A stretch of DNA of 64,000 nt. Source: Thalassia testudinum. Taxonomy: Eukaryota; Streptophyta; Magnoliopsida; Alismatales; Hydrocharitaceae. The notes beneath the pieces were generated by a model that did no database searches, had not been told where the DNA came from, and saw only the letters and a program-made list of their open reading frames with translations. Positions 22,800 to 33,990 of this stretch are shown piece after piece (the first letter of the stretch is position 1; each line of letters begins with the position of its first letter). Location: contig JAZHRO010000039.1 of NCBI GenBank assembly GCA_037157565.1, positions 45,880,001 to 45,944,000 of the forward strand. Reading direction: 5' to 3'. The position numbers were made by a program, and so were the translations under genes.

Positions 22800-23813
22800 A
22801 TGGAGGGGAGAGTCATTTCCAATGGCAGATCTGAAAGGCAATCCACCACCCGACCACCACTCTTCGAAGGGACAAACTACACTTATTGGAAGCTGAGAAT
22901 GAATATTTGACTTCAAGCCAACGATTTCTCCGTTTGGGATAAATACGAATCCGCATACGTCATTCCCGAGAAACCAGAAACAAGATACACGGTGGAGCAG
23001 ATTCATTACCTTGGACTGAATGCTAAGGCGATGAACTCACTCTACTGCACACTCAGCTCGGAGGAATTCAATCGCATTAGCCAATGCACAACCGGCCACA
23101 AGATATGGAGAACCTTAGAGGTAACTCACGAAGGTACGTCTAGAGTTAAATCTTCCAAGATTAACGTGTTATCACAGGAATTCGAAGCTTTTTCCATGAA
23201 GGAAAATGAGAGACTTGGGGACATGTACACCCGATTCACGTTAATCGTGAATAACCTCAAGTCTCTATGAAAGACATTTATAAAAGGGGAGCTTCAAGGG
23301 AAGCTCCTTCGCTCCCCTAGACACGAGTGGGAGCAAAAAGTCATGGCAATAGAAGAAGCCAACCAAGTAGAGGATCTAGACATGGAAAATCTACTTGGGA
23401 ATCTTATGGCTTATGAATAAAAAATGGAGCAAAAGAAGAAATCTACCACATCGGAGCCAAAAAAGAAGACTTTAGCCTTCAAAGCTACATCGGACGATGA
23501 GGTAAGTACCGATGACGAAGAATTCGTTTTATTAGCTAAAAAGTTTAAAAAGTTTCTCAGAAATAGAAAAGAGATCAAGAGAGAAAAGGGAGGAAGAATC
23601 TCTAGTTTGCAATAATTGCAAGAAGAGAGGTCACATAAGGAAGGATTGTCCCTTACTCAAAAGAGATGATGAGAAGAAATATAAGAAGCCTTTCGACTAC
23701 AAGAAGTTCTCCAAGCCCAAGGGACTCAAAAGGCATTCCAAGCAACTTGGGATGACTCCACCTCCAAAGAAGAAGATGAAGAGGAAACAAACGAAGAAAC
23801 GGCATGCTTAGGA
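22800..23813 (+). pseudogene. Sirevirus-type gag with zinc knuckle
   Basis: From the ATG at 22800 the frame reads as copia Gag: PPLFEGTNYTYWKLRM at the start, a TGA soon after, then a long capsid-like stretch 22992-23270 (KAMNSLYCTLSSEEF, HKIWRTLEVTHEGT, then FSMKENERLGDMYTRF), a stop at 23268-23270, a Lys-rich acidic segment and a CX2CX4HX4C zinc knuckle at 23608-23649 (CNNCKKRGHIRKDC). One phase change precedes the knuckle. Gag forms the particle and binds RNA. The start is the first ATG after the primer site and heads the conserved segment. Function is lost through stops and shifts. Confidence 0.9.
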
Positions 23814-24368
23814 CTAATGGCAATGAAAGATGCTTCCGAATTTGATTCTGAGGAGCCTAAGGAGCAAAGGGGTCTACAAGAAAGAAGACAAGGAGACCAC
23901 CACCATCAAGGAGGCCGATGGGTGATGGACTCCGGGTGTTCCAAACACATGACGGGAGACAAGCACCTATTTTTGGACCTCCAACCTACGGATGGAGGAA
24001 CGATTACATTTGGCAACAACCACAAGGGCCATATTATTGGCCTTGGTAAAATAGGTAACACTCTCTCTCCCATCTCAAATGTCTCTCTAGTTAAAGGACT
24101 AAAACATAATCTTTTAAGTGTTAGTCAAATTTGTGATAAGGGATTTAAGGTAGTATTTACTTTGAAAATATTTGAAATTATGCATGCATCAACCAATGAA
24201 ACCCTTCTTAAGGGAACTAGATTTAAAGACATTTATATCATAGAATTTGATAAAGATAGTACATATGAATGTCTTGTAGCAAATAATGAGTTAAGTATAT
24301 GGCATAGAAGATTAGGACATGTTCATATGAAGCTAGTTCAAAAACTAGCCAAACATGAACTAGTCTGA
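23814..24368 (+). pseudogene. Sirevirus-type protease and GAG-pre-integrase region
   Basis: The frame contains the copia protease active site WVMDSGCSKHMTGD (about 23919-23960), the flap-like region with ITFGNNHKGHIIG, and then the LSIWHRRLGHVHM motif of the integrase zinc-binding module. The stop at 24366-24368 falls inside the integrase N-terminus. The protease Asp-Ser-Gly triad is intact. The enzyme would release the mature proteins. An upstream shift separates it from gag. Confidence 0.9.
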
Positions 24369-25297
24369 GGTCTTCCTAAAGGAAAATTTTTAAATGAGCT
24401 TATTTGTGATTCATGTAAATTAGGTAAAATTATGAAATCTAGTTTTAAAAATAAAGAAGTTATATCCACATCAAGACCATTAGAACTACTTCACCTGGAT
24501 CTGTTTGGACCAACAAAATATGAGAGCCTTAGTGGATGCAAATATTGCCTTGTGATTGTAGATGATTTTTTAAGGTTTTCATGAGTCTCCTTCTTGAGAT
24601 CCAAAGAAGGAGTATTTTCCATCCTTTCTATTTTTTGTAAGAAGGTTCAAACTAAAAAAGGCTACCAAATCACTTGTATTCGTAGTGATCATGGGAGCGA
24701 GTTTGAAAATTCCTTGTTTGATGATTTTTCTCAAGCCATGGTATTGCTCATGAGTTTCCTTTTCCTCGAACACCTCAACAAAATGGGGTAGATGAGAGAA
24801 AGAACTGTACTCTTCAATCGTGTGCTCGAACACTGCTCATAGACTCTGGGTTACCAAAGTACTTTTGCACTAAGGCGATTAACACGACTTGTTACGTGTT
24901 AAATCGCACCTTAATTTGATCCGGGTTGCGAAAAACTTGTTTTGAATTATATTATGGGAAAATACCCAAAATCAATTATTTTAAAGTTTTTGGATGTCGA
25001 TGCTTTGTCTTGAATACCTGCTCTAATTTAGATAAATTTGATTCCAAAGGTGAAAAAGTCATCTTTATTGGTTATTCTTCACGTAGTAAGGTATATCAGG
25101 TCTTTAACAAGATCACATTAATAGTAGAGGAAACCCTTCATGTTTACTTCGATGAATCTCCTCACTCTTCCTCTATTGATCGAGTCAATATGGAAGATAA
25201 AGATGATTCTTCTATTAATGTGTCTAACATTCCAAACTCTAATATCCAAAATCTTCCAAAAGATTGGATATATCAAAGGGATCATCCCAAAAGTCAT
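24369..25297 (+). pseudogene. Sirevirus-type integrase, first part
   Basis: After the stop at 24366, sequence continues with the CDSCKLGK zinc-binding Cys pair, LLHLDLFGPT (first catalytic Asp), IRSDHGSEFEN (second Asp) and, in another phase, PRTPQQNG followed by the Glu-containing ERKN. Frameshifts near 24590 and 24740 and stops break the frame. The segment 24926-25297 shows the copia integrase C-terminal features FELYYGKIP, FKVFGCRCFVLN and GEKVIFIGYSS. The gene is then cut at 25297 by an inserted TG...CA element; homologous sequence resumes at 28140. Confidence 0.9.
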
Positions 25298-28134
25298 TGA
25301 CAACGGTCTGGCTGTCCAGTTAGCTTGTTTGTGTTTGTTATATGTCAAGTTACAATCGTTGTAGTAATAAGACAGCTACCAGGTTATCATTACAAAATTT
25401 TTTTACTCGGAAATGGTTTTTCCCGAGGTCGAACTCAGGAAGTTACTGGAATTCTAGAAATACAAAGGTTCTCTATTAGATTACAAAAATAAGGGAGAGA
25501 GAAAGAGAAAGAGAGAGAGGGAGCTTGTCTTGGCTTCTTCTTCTTCTCTTCTCCTTTTCCTTCTCCTTCTTTCAGCTGCTCTTCTTTTCTTCTTCTTCTT
25601 CTCTGCTCACAGCTGTGTCTCTTCTTTTCTTCTACAGAGTTCTTCTTCTTCTTCTGTTCTTTCTTTGTTCTTCTCTTTCTTTCTTTTTCTTCTCTTCTTC
25701 TGAGGCTGTGACAATCTCCTTCTTCTTCTGACTTCTTCTTTTTCTTCCGCTTTCTTCTTTTTTTTTCTTGCTTTATCTCCTCTGGCCGCTGCTCAACCGT
25801 CGTATGATGCAGCGGTCAGACGACTTAACTGTAGGTTTGCTACAGTGCTTCTCTTCTTCTGTTTCTTCTCTCTTGCTTCTTCTTCTTCCTCTCTGCCCTG
25901 AGCGGCTTAGGCTTCAGCTACCTTCCTTCCTCTTCTTTCCTTCCATCCTTCTTCTTCTCTCTGTTCCTGCACGCTCACACAAGGATTAGAAAGCAAAACC
26001 TACCTCTACCCTTCCCCGCGTCTCGCTTTCTCAGATTTCTCTCATAGGATCGCTCTCCCAGAGCCGGGTATTCAGGTACGGGTATCGCGTCCGGGACCAG
26101 GCCCACCAGCGTGCGGTGGTGGGCGAGGAGTGCGCGGGTTAGGGTAATCGGATCCGGCCCAGACCCGCGGGGCCTAAGAGCGGGCGAGGGCGAGCGCGTG
26201 GCACACGGCGTGCGTGAGGGACCTGGCCCCTGTGTTCGAAGGCGATAAGCCTACAACACTTTTTCGATTTATTTGGCTACGGCGCTTCCAGAACTGCCGA
26301 GGTGGGACTAAGTGTCCCACCCAATTTCGCGCCTGCAGCTGAGGAAGCTACAGGCAATCGCAGTAGCACGCGAGGTCTTCGCCCCAGCTGCAGGCCTGGG
26401 ATGCTTCGCGAAGGCAAGCCGTGCGTCCTGGGGCGTGAGCCTGGGGGAGAGGGCACCTGCAGCTGCAAGTGAAGGAGCTCCAGAAGCTCGGTAATGGCGG
26501 TGAAGGGTCGTCGACTTGAAAACAAGAATACGGCCTCTCGGTCCAATCAGAGGATGTAGGGAGCTTCGCCGGAGTGTGGCGAAGGTAGTGCGGGTGGTGG
26601 CGAGGTGTGAGGCGGCGTATGGTGGTCGCCCTAGGTCAAACTGTGACCGGAGAGATGGGTTCGTTTAGGGGGTCGTCAGGTGGTGTCTGGCAGTGGATGG
26701 GAAGGGGGAATTTGTTGAGTGGAGTGAGGGGGAGCTTTTAGGGTAGTCAGCGAGGGGTGAGAAGGTCTGTGGAGGTGGGATGAGCTCCCTGGAGAGGGTG
26801 GTTGGAGACGGAGCAGGCGGGGGTGGAAGTCGTGTGCGGTGAGGCAAAAAGATAAATTAAGAGAGGGAAAATGTAAGGGAGGAGGAGAGGAAGCTAATTA
26901 CCTAGGTTCTGGACAAACGGGGAGGGCAGAGCCACCGGCTCGTACCTGCCGGAGCTGGGGAAGAAAGGGCCCTGGAGGAGAAGTGCGGCGACGAAGAAGC
27001 AGGCGGAGGGTGCCGGCAGGTGCAGCACGGCACAGACGAGAGGGCTAGGAGAACCCTACGGCAGGTAAGGCGGGAAAGCGACGAGGAGGAAGAGAAGGAG
27101 GTCACCGGAAGCTGCGAGCCGTCTGACGGAGGAGGACGAGATGAAGTGGGCGGTTGTTCTCCGTCAAAGAGAGCTTAGAGGAACCGACAGGGGGTGCCGG
27201 TTCTTATAAAGGAGCTGGTGCAGAGGGGGGCGCGGGCTGGCGATGTCCAGCCTCGCCGGAGCATGGCCGAAGAGGGGACCCATACCTTCTGTGCGTTCGC
27301 ACGGAAGCTATGGGGGCTGGTAGAGAGCATGGCCGTGTCCCTGCGACAGAGGACGTCGCAGGGAACCCCGCGTCTGCTTTGCAGGGCGGTCACTCCTCTC
27401 TACGCGGCGCCTTGCTCCGCGCAAAGTCGCCGGAGTATGGTGCTGCGCAGAGTTTTACAAGAGGGACCGTTCTACAAAGAACGATGAAAAGGTTGGGGGC
27501 CAAAATGCAAGGATTTCGAAAGATAAGAGTCAAAAAGTAAATGAAGAGGATCAAATTGTAAAGTCGGTCAAGGAGGTCTCCTCTTAGGCTCAAGTTTTTA
27601 TACAAGACTAATTTGAACCTAAGAATTTTAATGGTGAATTTTATTTCTAGGTTGGACCATGTTTGACCAACTAATTTACGTAGAAACCCAGATTAAGTCA
27701 TTAATTGGGCAAGGTTCTCTTTGTAGGTCAAAATGGGTTTCTAAGGCCAAATTGAAGGTTCTAAACCCTAGAGATTATTTCTCTATAAATTTTATAGGGT
27801 TTATTTGATTTTTATCCTACCTCGAACCTCGTGAATTGAAGTGGATTTGTTTTAGGGTTACAGAATGTCATTTAATTTCCTAAAGTTGCTATAACCCTTT
27901 TTAGATCCGACCATCCCACTTTCCTTCTTATTAGGCTTGTTTGACCTGTGTTTGGACCCTTAATTACCCTGTTTGCAAACTGCGTTGGTGAAATTACAAT
28001 TTTACCCCTTATGATTTGTTTTCTTCTTAAACTCAATTCTCTGAGTTAAGCCTTTCCTTAGGTTATGTAGGAGCCTTTTTTTACATATCTGGGTTAGATT
28101 GTGCTAGTTAGGATTCATGATGAGGTTCTCATCA
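25298..28134 (+). mobile_element. 2.8-kb TG...CA insert in copia pol, probable solo LTR
   Basis: It begins TGACAACGGTC, ends GATGAGGTTCTCATCA and has a perfect GTCAT duplication (25293-25297, 28135-28139). A GAGGTCGAACTCAGG motif lies near 25422, followed by a 450-bp CT-rich tract (25500-25990), GC-rich sequence and an AT-rich tail. The minus strand of the insert at 36531-41070 aligns with it along its length, defining a shared family. No primer site, polypurine tract or pol domain is visible, so a solo LTR is the simplest reading; the open frames within are compositional. Confidence 0.8.
25500..25990. repeat. CT-rich (TTC)n-type low-complexity tract
   Basis: Nearly pure pyrimidine sequence with TTC and CTT repeats. 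The related insert has the mirror tract on the other strand at about 40430-40780, so it belongs to the element and was not acquired locally. Confidence 0.85.
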
Positions 28135-28139
28135 GTCAT

Positions 28140-28984
28140 GTCATTGGAAGTATTTCCGTTGGTGTTAAAACCCGATCTCATTTTAGTGCTCTTTTGGTCT
28201 CTCCGCATTTGTATCTCAAGTTGAACCTAAGAGTGCCAAGGAAGGATGCTCCGAAGAACCTTGGATGATAGCCATGCAGGAGGAACTCAACCAATTCCAA
28301 AGGAATGAAGTTTGGGATCTAGTACCTAAGCCTAAAGGGCAAACAGTAATAGGAACCAAATGGGTATTCCGGATTGAATGAATCCAGTATAGTCATTTGG
28401 AACAAGGTTCGTTTGGTAGCACAAGGGTACAACCAAGAAGAAGGAATTGATTTTGATGAGACCTATGCTCCCGTCGCTCGACTCGAATCAATTCACATGC
28501 TTCTTGCTTATGCTACCTTCCTTGACTTTAAACTCTTTCAAACGGACGTTAAGAGTGTGTTTCTTAACGAATTCATTAAGGAGAAAGTTTTTGTAAAACA
28601 ACCTCCTAGTTTTGAGTCTCATGATAAGCCTCATTTCATCTATAAATTAAATAAGGCACTATATGATCTAAAGCAAGCTCCTAGAGCTTGGTATGAGAGG
28701 CTCAAATACTATTTGTTAAATGCAAAATTTTCTATAGGGGAAGCCGATTCCACATTATTCATTAAAAGAAAAGGAAAAGACATTTTATTAGTTCAAATAT
28801 ATGTAGATGATATTATCTTTGGTGCTACTAATGAATCTATGTGTAGAAAGTTCTCAGAGATTATGCAGGAAGAATTCGAAATAAGTTTGATGGGTGAAGT
28901 CAAGTTTTTCTTAGGTTTACAAATCACTCAACTCGAATTGGGACCTTTCTGTGTCAATCAAAATACACAAAGGAGATGCTGAAA
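28140..28984 (+). pseudogene. Sirevirus-type reverse transcriptase
   Basis: Sequence resumes after the insertion with the copia linker and the RT core: AMQEELNQFQRNEVWDLVP, GTKWVFR, then after a one-base phase change near 28373 NKVRLVAQGYNQEEGIDF, ETYAPVARLESI, FQTDVKSVFLN, KALYDLKQAPRAWYERL and the intact polymerase box YVDDIIFGATN (28801-28833). FFLGLQI follows. The YVDD box is complete, unlike the Tekay copy, but the frameshift and the insertion upstream prevent a polyprotein. It would copy the element RNA. Confidence 0.95.
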
Positions 28985-29749
28985 AGATTTGAAATGGCGA
29001 AAAGTAAAGGGAAGAACACTCCTATGAGTGTCACAACTTCCCTAGACTCGGACGAATCAGGTACACCCCTAGATCAGAAGCTCTATCGTAGCATTATTGG
29101 ATCTTTACTATATTTAACTTCCAGTAGACCTGACATTTTATTTAGTACCTGCTTATGTGCTAGGTTTCAATCAAACCCTAAACAATCACACCTAAATGCT
29201 GTAAAACGAATATTTAGATATCTAGTTAACACATCTGATTATGGCTTATTCTACCCTAGGAGTCCACAATTCAACTTAGTCACATATAGCAATGCGGACT
29301 ACGCAGGTAGCCACATTGATAGGAAGAGTACTGGTGGGATGTGCCAAATCTTAGGCGAATCACTAGTCTCTTGGTTCTCAAAGAAACAATCTAGTGTAGC
29401 CCTATTAACCATGAAGGTTGAATACACAGCCGCCACTCTAGCATGTTTCCAAGAGCTTTGGATGAAAAATACTTTCAAGGATTTTAACTTGATATTTAAT
29501 AAGATAAAAATATTATGTGATAATACTAGTGCCATCAACCTCTCGAAAACTCCCGTACATCACTCTCATACAAAGTATATTGATGTTTGACATCATTTTT
29601 TGAGGGATAATATACTTAAGGGAGAAATCGAGATTGAATTTATTTGTACTGAATTGCAATTGGCTGATATTTTCACTAAACCTTTGAATTATGATCGTTT
29701 TAATTACATACGTAGGAAACTAGGCATATGTAAGCTAAGTGATATTTGA
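28985..29749 (+). pseudogene. Sirevirus-type RNase H and pol C-terminus
   Basis: The segment continues copia pol: SIIGSLLYLTSSRPDI, AVKRIFRYL, ADYAGSHIDRKSTGG, SLVSWFSKKQSSVALLTM, ELWMKN, then HTKYIDV with a TGA (29588-29590) where the family has Arg (CGA to TGA), and ADIFTKPL before the natural-looking end at 29747-29749. The first acidic position reads SNAD where SDAD is usual, an Asp-to-Asn change expected to cripple RNase H. The end position is like that of intact Sirevirus pol. Confidence 0.9.
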
Positions 29750-29829
29750 AGAATTTATTGACTTAGTAGAATTTTGTTTGTCATGAACATAGAAGGAGCC
29801 TTGACTTTACTAAGTTAAGAACCTTCAAA

Positions 29830-30420
29830 CACAGTTCAAACATCAAAATGCACATTCTGTGCAATATCAGACGCCTGATTAATACCACAGACGTCTTATA
29901 CTTAAAAATTCAACGTCTGAAGTTTTGGAACAAATGTCGATTCTATATCTGAGAAGAGCTGAGAAAAGAGCTATTCCAGACGTCTGTTATCATCCACAGA
30001 CGTCTTGTAAGTTGTCTGATGAAAAAATCAGACGACAACCTGTAGCTTTGGGGTGTGATCAAGGAAGGAATGATTGCAGAGATCAGACGTCTAATTTTAA
30101 CTTTAGACGTCAGTTTAGATGTCTGATATAGAAATCGAATGACAACCTAGAGAATAAACCATTTTCCAGGGAGGTATGTCTGCAGAAATCAGACGTCTAA
30201 ATTTTTAATTAGTCGTCAGATAAGTCATCTGGTATTAAAAACAGATGACGCCATCAAAAGGGTTAAAATCCCAAATGGCCAATCCCGACGTCTGACGACA
30301 TCATCAGACGTCTGATCTGGCCAAAATCTGCCACTTCGCATCTGTTCTCTGGATGGTTTTGCAATGAAATTTTCCCCAACTTCAGGGGGAGATTTACTCA
30401 ACCTCTTGGGGTATAAAAGC
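29830..30420 (+). promoter_or_regulatory. Internal promoter-like block upstream of the env-like gene
   Basis: Between pol and the env-like frame lies a non-coding block with repeated GACGTC-type motifs (about 29868-30320) like those in the element's own LTR, followed by GGGTATAAAAGC (30409-30420), a TATA-like box in a context resembling the LTR promoter. A CT-rich leader comes next and a possible leader intron ends at TTTTTGCAG (31048-31056). This suggests separate transcription of the env-like gene; it is an inference from arrangement only. Confidence 0.45.
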
Positions 30421-30646
30421 CCACTCGTTGAGGTCCCACTTCCCCTATGCTCAAAATCCCTAAAACCTCAAATCTCTCTCCCACCTGACGATCGCTAGCT
30501 GCAAGTTGGTGCTGCCCTTCTTGCTGTTAGACGACTGCTCTGCCTCCTCGACGACTGGCAGTGCAGTTGCTCTCCTACGTGTGTGCCCCACTCCTCTGCA
30601 CATCTGGAGATCCTCCTTCGTGGGTATAACCTCTTAAACCCTTAAG

Positions 30647-31056
30647 GTATCTCCATGTCTTTGCTCGAGTCCTTTTAAAGCCCTCAACTTGTTTCTTCTT
30701 TTTCTTTCTCTTTGATGAACAACTCGTTTAAGGTTTCCCCTTCCATCGTGCTTCTTTTGCCCTAGGAGCTAAAACCCTAGAACAAAACCTAGAGCTTGGA
30801 ACTTGTTTTTTATATATAGCATGAATGTATGTCTTTTTGGATGTTAATGGCAAGGGTATTACCTCAAGTGATTCAAGCCAACGTCTTAGTGGCTTGAGTT
30901 CAATGGTATATTGCCACAACATTATGGCAGGTTGTATTGCCTCAACGCATATTGCCACACAATTTTTTCCGTTGTTTTCTGGTATCAATGTTGTGTGCAC
31001 ATATGGCACTATATTGCCTTATTGGTTGAATGACTGGTGTGGGATTATTTTTGCAG
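30647..31056 (+). other. Possible leader intron of the env-like transcript
   Basis: AAG/GTATCT at 30644-30652 resembles a donor and TTTTTGCAG/GT at 31048-31058 is a good plant acceptor preceded by T-rich sequence. No coding potential is evident between them. The alternative is plain untranslated spacer. Confidence 0.3.
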
Positions 31057-31117
31057 GTATTCTATCCTAAAACACCAAACCCCTCCCACCAAAACCCAAC
31101 CACCCAACCTACCCAAA

Positions 31118-31243
31118 ATGCCTCCCCGTCGGAAGCAAGCTGAGGGCTCTTCCACCTCCTCTTCTACCTATTTGGCTGACCAACTACGTGACGACATCGC
31201 TAGACAGTGATTTCGTCGCTTCGCAAATGCCAAAGTCAAGTGC
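31118..31243 (+). pseudogene. Sirevirus env-like gene, N-terminal fragment
   Basis: An ATG at 31118 opens a short frame beginning MPPRRKQAEGSS, similar to the starts of the extra downstream gene of SIRE-type elements (often annotated as a putative plant transposon protein). A TGA at 31208-31210 (Arg codon CGA to TGA likely) interrupts it, and at 31243 the gene is split by an antisense solo LTR. The continuation is at 33991. This extra gene has no proven function. The start is chosen because it is the first ATG after the possible leader intron and is followed by the low-complexity Ser-rich head seen in such proteins. Confidence 0.6.
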
Positions 31244-33985
31244 TGTTACGACCCGGTTCCCGGATCCCTATAGGACCCGAGACCGGCTCGCCTCGACTAA
31301 TCCCAAGATCTAGTCGTCCAACAAGAAATAACCAAAAGTAGGAAAATAAACCACATTCATACATGCAATATAACTAAGTAGAAGAAACGTACAAAGCAGT
31401 AAAGAAAATAGAACAGCTATCTCAGTACATACCACCACAACAACAACAACGACAACAACGACAACAACGGAAAGCGGAAAGGAAACAAAAGTATCAAAAT
31501 AGTAACTAAGCGTCAATTACTTACTACAACTGTAGAGAAAAGAAAGTGCTGAAGAAAGACAACGGTTGGACTCGATTGGGCCCAGCACCTTCTGCAGTCG
31601 GAAACTCAGGTTGCTTAACTCCTGGTCCCGAATAGTGTTATGAAAAGACAGAGTCAGCGAACGCTGAGTAGAGTGGTGCTTATATTATCTAAGTACAAAA
31701 TAGTAAAAACAACAAGTTTAATTCTCATTTCTATTTATCTATTTTATATGTTTCTATTTCACCCATTTCTCAAAGTATCTAGATATTTCTTGATCTTGCA
31801 TGTTCCTCGTGGGAACGATCTTGATTGCAGTCTTTTCCGTAGAGTAGAAAGTACACATGGTGCTCTCCTGGCCGGGAGAGTCCCCCGTGGTAGTCCTACA
31901 CCCAATCAACCACCCCGAGGTCACTGTCAAGACGTAGCAGTGACTACGGCACCCGTGATAAGCGCACAGGTAGCTACCCCGCACTGACACGCGGTCAGTC
32001 GTTTCCGCTAGCGAGTACGCCCAAAGTACAGCACAGAACAGTATAGGGCCTTGCCCTCTCAGAACAAGGGTCTCGCCCCTCAAAACCAAATAGGGGTCTC
32101 GGCCCTCCACAGTCCACGCACCCTTGTCTGACTACCCTGGTTTGCCCAAAGGGCCAAACAAAGTCTGTGTATGATGGCTAGCTAAACCCCAGGCTCCGTG
32201 GGGTGGCTAGCTCGCCCCCTACACTAGTATCACACCTCGGTACCGTATACACGAGGGCCAACAAGAGTCGATGTAGAGTGGCCAATCCTAACCCTGGGAC
32301 TCAACCCAAGGGAGGCTAGCTCTACTCTACACAAAAAAGGGGCAGTTGCTCTCCTTGGTACCACATACTCAAGGGCCAACACACTTCCCGTCTACACTCC
32401 AGATTCCGTTTATCCATAGGAGTTCTACTCCTAATTCCCCGTAGGGTTCATGCTCATGTTCACCTCATCTATCCAAATCCAGGTCTCATGTTTCATAATT
32501 CATTTCTCATCCATATACAGACAGCTCGTGTTTTCATAGTTCAATTATCAACATCATACAACTAGTAGTTTCACAGGCAATTATTCATTAAGTATAGGTA
32601 GCTCATATTCTAACAGGCAACTCGTAATTATAATACAGGCATTTGCTAGCAATTTATCTTAACCACGCAAGCAAGTAAACAATACAGTACAAACAGGCGC
32701 ATTCATTTCTCTACCCTAGGGTTCATTCCACATCCTAGAGTTCCATTCGGCTATTTCAACCAAGCACATTCTTATTTAAATATTAATAACTGAATTAAAC
32801 CACTCTACTGGGTATCACGGGAGGAATGGGGTCCTGTGTCGCAGATCTCGTCGTCTCCGCGGGCCCCGAACATGCCACCGACTAGTAACCTGTACCAGCG
32901 ACAAATGTACATTAGATAGGCTCAAAACAGTAAGTACTCAACACTTATACGTAGAGGAACTCGAGTAGAAAACAACGGTACTTCGTTTGCGGAAATCTGA
33001 TTTTGTTTGGGCCTCAAACATGCAAAAAATGCGATTTTTGATCAAAATCAGACGTCTGGGACTAATCCCAGACGTCTTAAAAGACGTCAAAACTCATCTT
33101 GTGTCTCTGCGACTAATCAGATGTCCAGACCTTTTCTGCGACCGTCTGAAGACAGTTCCAAACATCGGATAATGTCTCTAGTCGTCTGGAAGCACCTCCG
33201 GATGTCTGGTGATGTGATCAGACGTCCAAAAGCGCGTGGAAAAGCATCCCGCCCGCCTTCCCAAAGCTTCACCTGTACACGCAAATGCAAGCGCGGTCAG
33301 CCGACAACACCTCCTACGTTGAGATCTTCTGCATGGGAGAAATCAGCGCAAGAACATACGTACCTTGCGCGATACAGGTTCTCAGACGTCTGGCCTTAGC
33401 TCCAGACGTCCAGGTCCCTCGCCAATCGTCTGGATGTCATGCCAGACGTCTGATACTGGAAAACTTCCAACATCAAAACCTGCTCGCAGCTCACTCCACT
33501 CGTGCCTCCGCCTGCAATAGCAGCTCCAGCCATTGCAGGAGCTTGGACAGCTCCTAGCCGACATCCTCCACGAGTGTACACACCCGCCGCCGGCCGTGCG
33601 AGCTCCGCTGAGCTCCCGAAGGTCCTCCAACCTTCCACGCTCGCCTCCTTCCTTCCTCTCACTCTCCCTCGCTCGCCCCCCTCTCACACCTCTCTCTCAG
33701 CCCTCGCCGCTACCTCACAGGAGCGTTGGAGGTGGTGGTGGCTAGTGGTGTGAGGAGAGGAGAAGGGGAAAGAGGGGTATAAATAGGAGGGTGTAGGGTT
33801 TAGGGTTCGAGGGGAAATGAGGGAGAGAGAGGAGAGCAGCCTCTACGCGCCGCCTGCGCGCAGAGCGCAAAACGCAGTATGAAATAATCCACTTTCAAAC
33901 GTCCGGGAATGGGTCCAGACATCTGGCAGATGCCTGACTGAAATTCCAGATGTCTTAAATGGCTAAAACGTAGCGGGTCATTACA
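31244..33985 (-). mobile_element. Solo LTR of the Tekay family, antisense, inside the env-like gene
   Basis: It begins TGTTACGACCCGG and ends GGTCATTACA, the reverse complement of the Tekay LTR at 2272 and 13208, and is 2742 bp long, as the full LTR is. It is flanked by AGTGC (31239-31243) and AATGC (33986-33990), a 5-bp duplication with one change. No internal sequence remains, so it is a solo LTR left by LTR-LTR recombination. GACGTC-type motifs recur at 33040-33460. Confidence 0.93.
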
Positions 33986-33990
33986 AATGC

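Noticed and set aside
25525..25731. Leu/Phe/Ser-rich frame like a membrane protein
   Set aside because: It is the translation of a CT-rich low-complexity tract of the insert.
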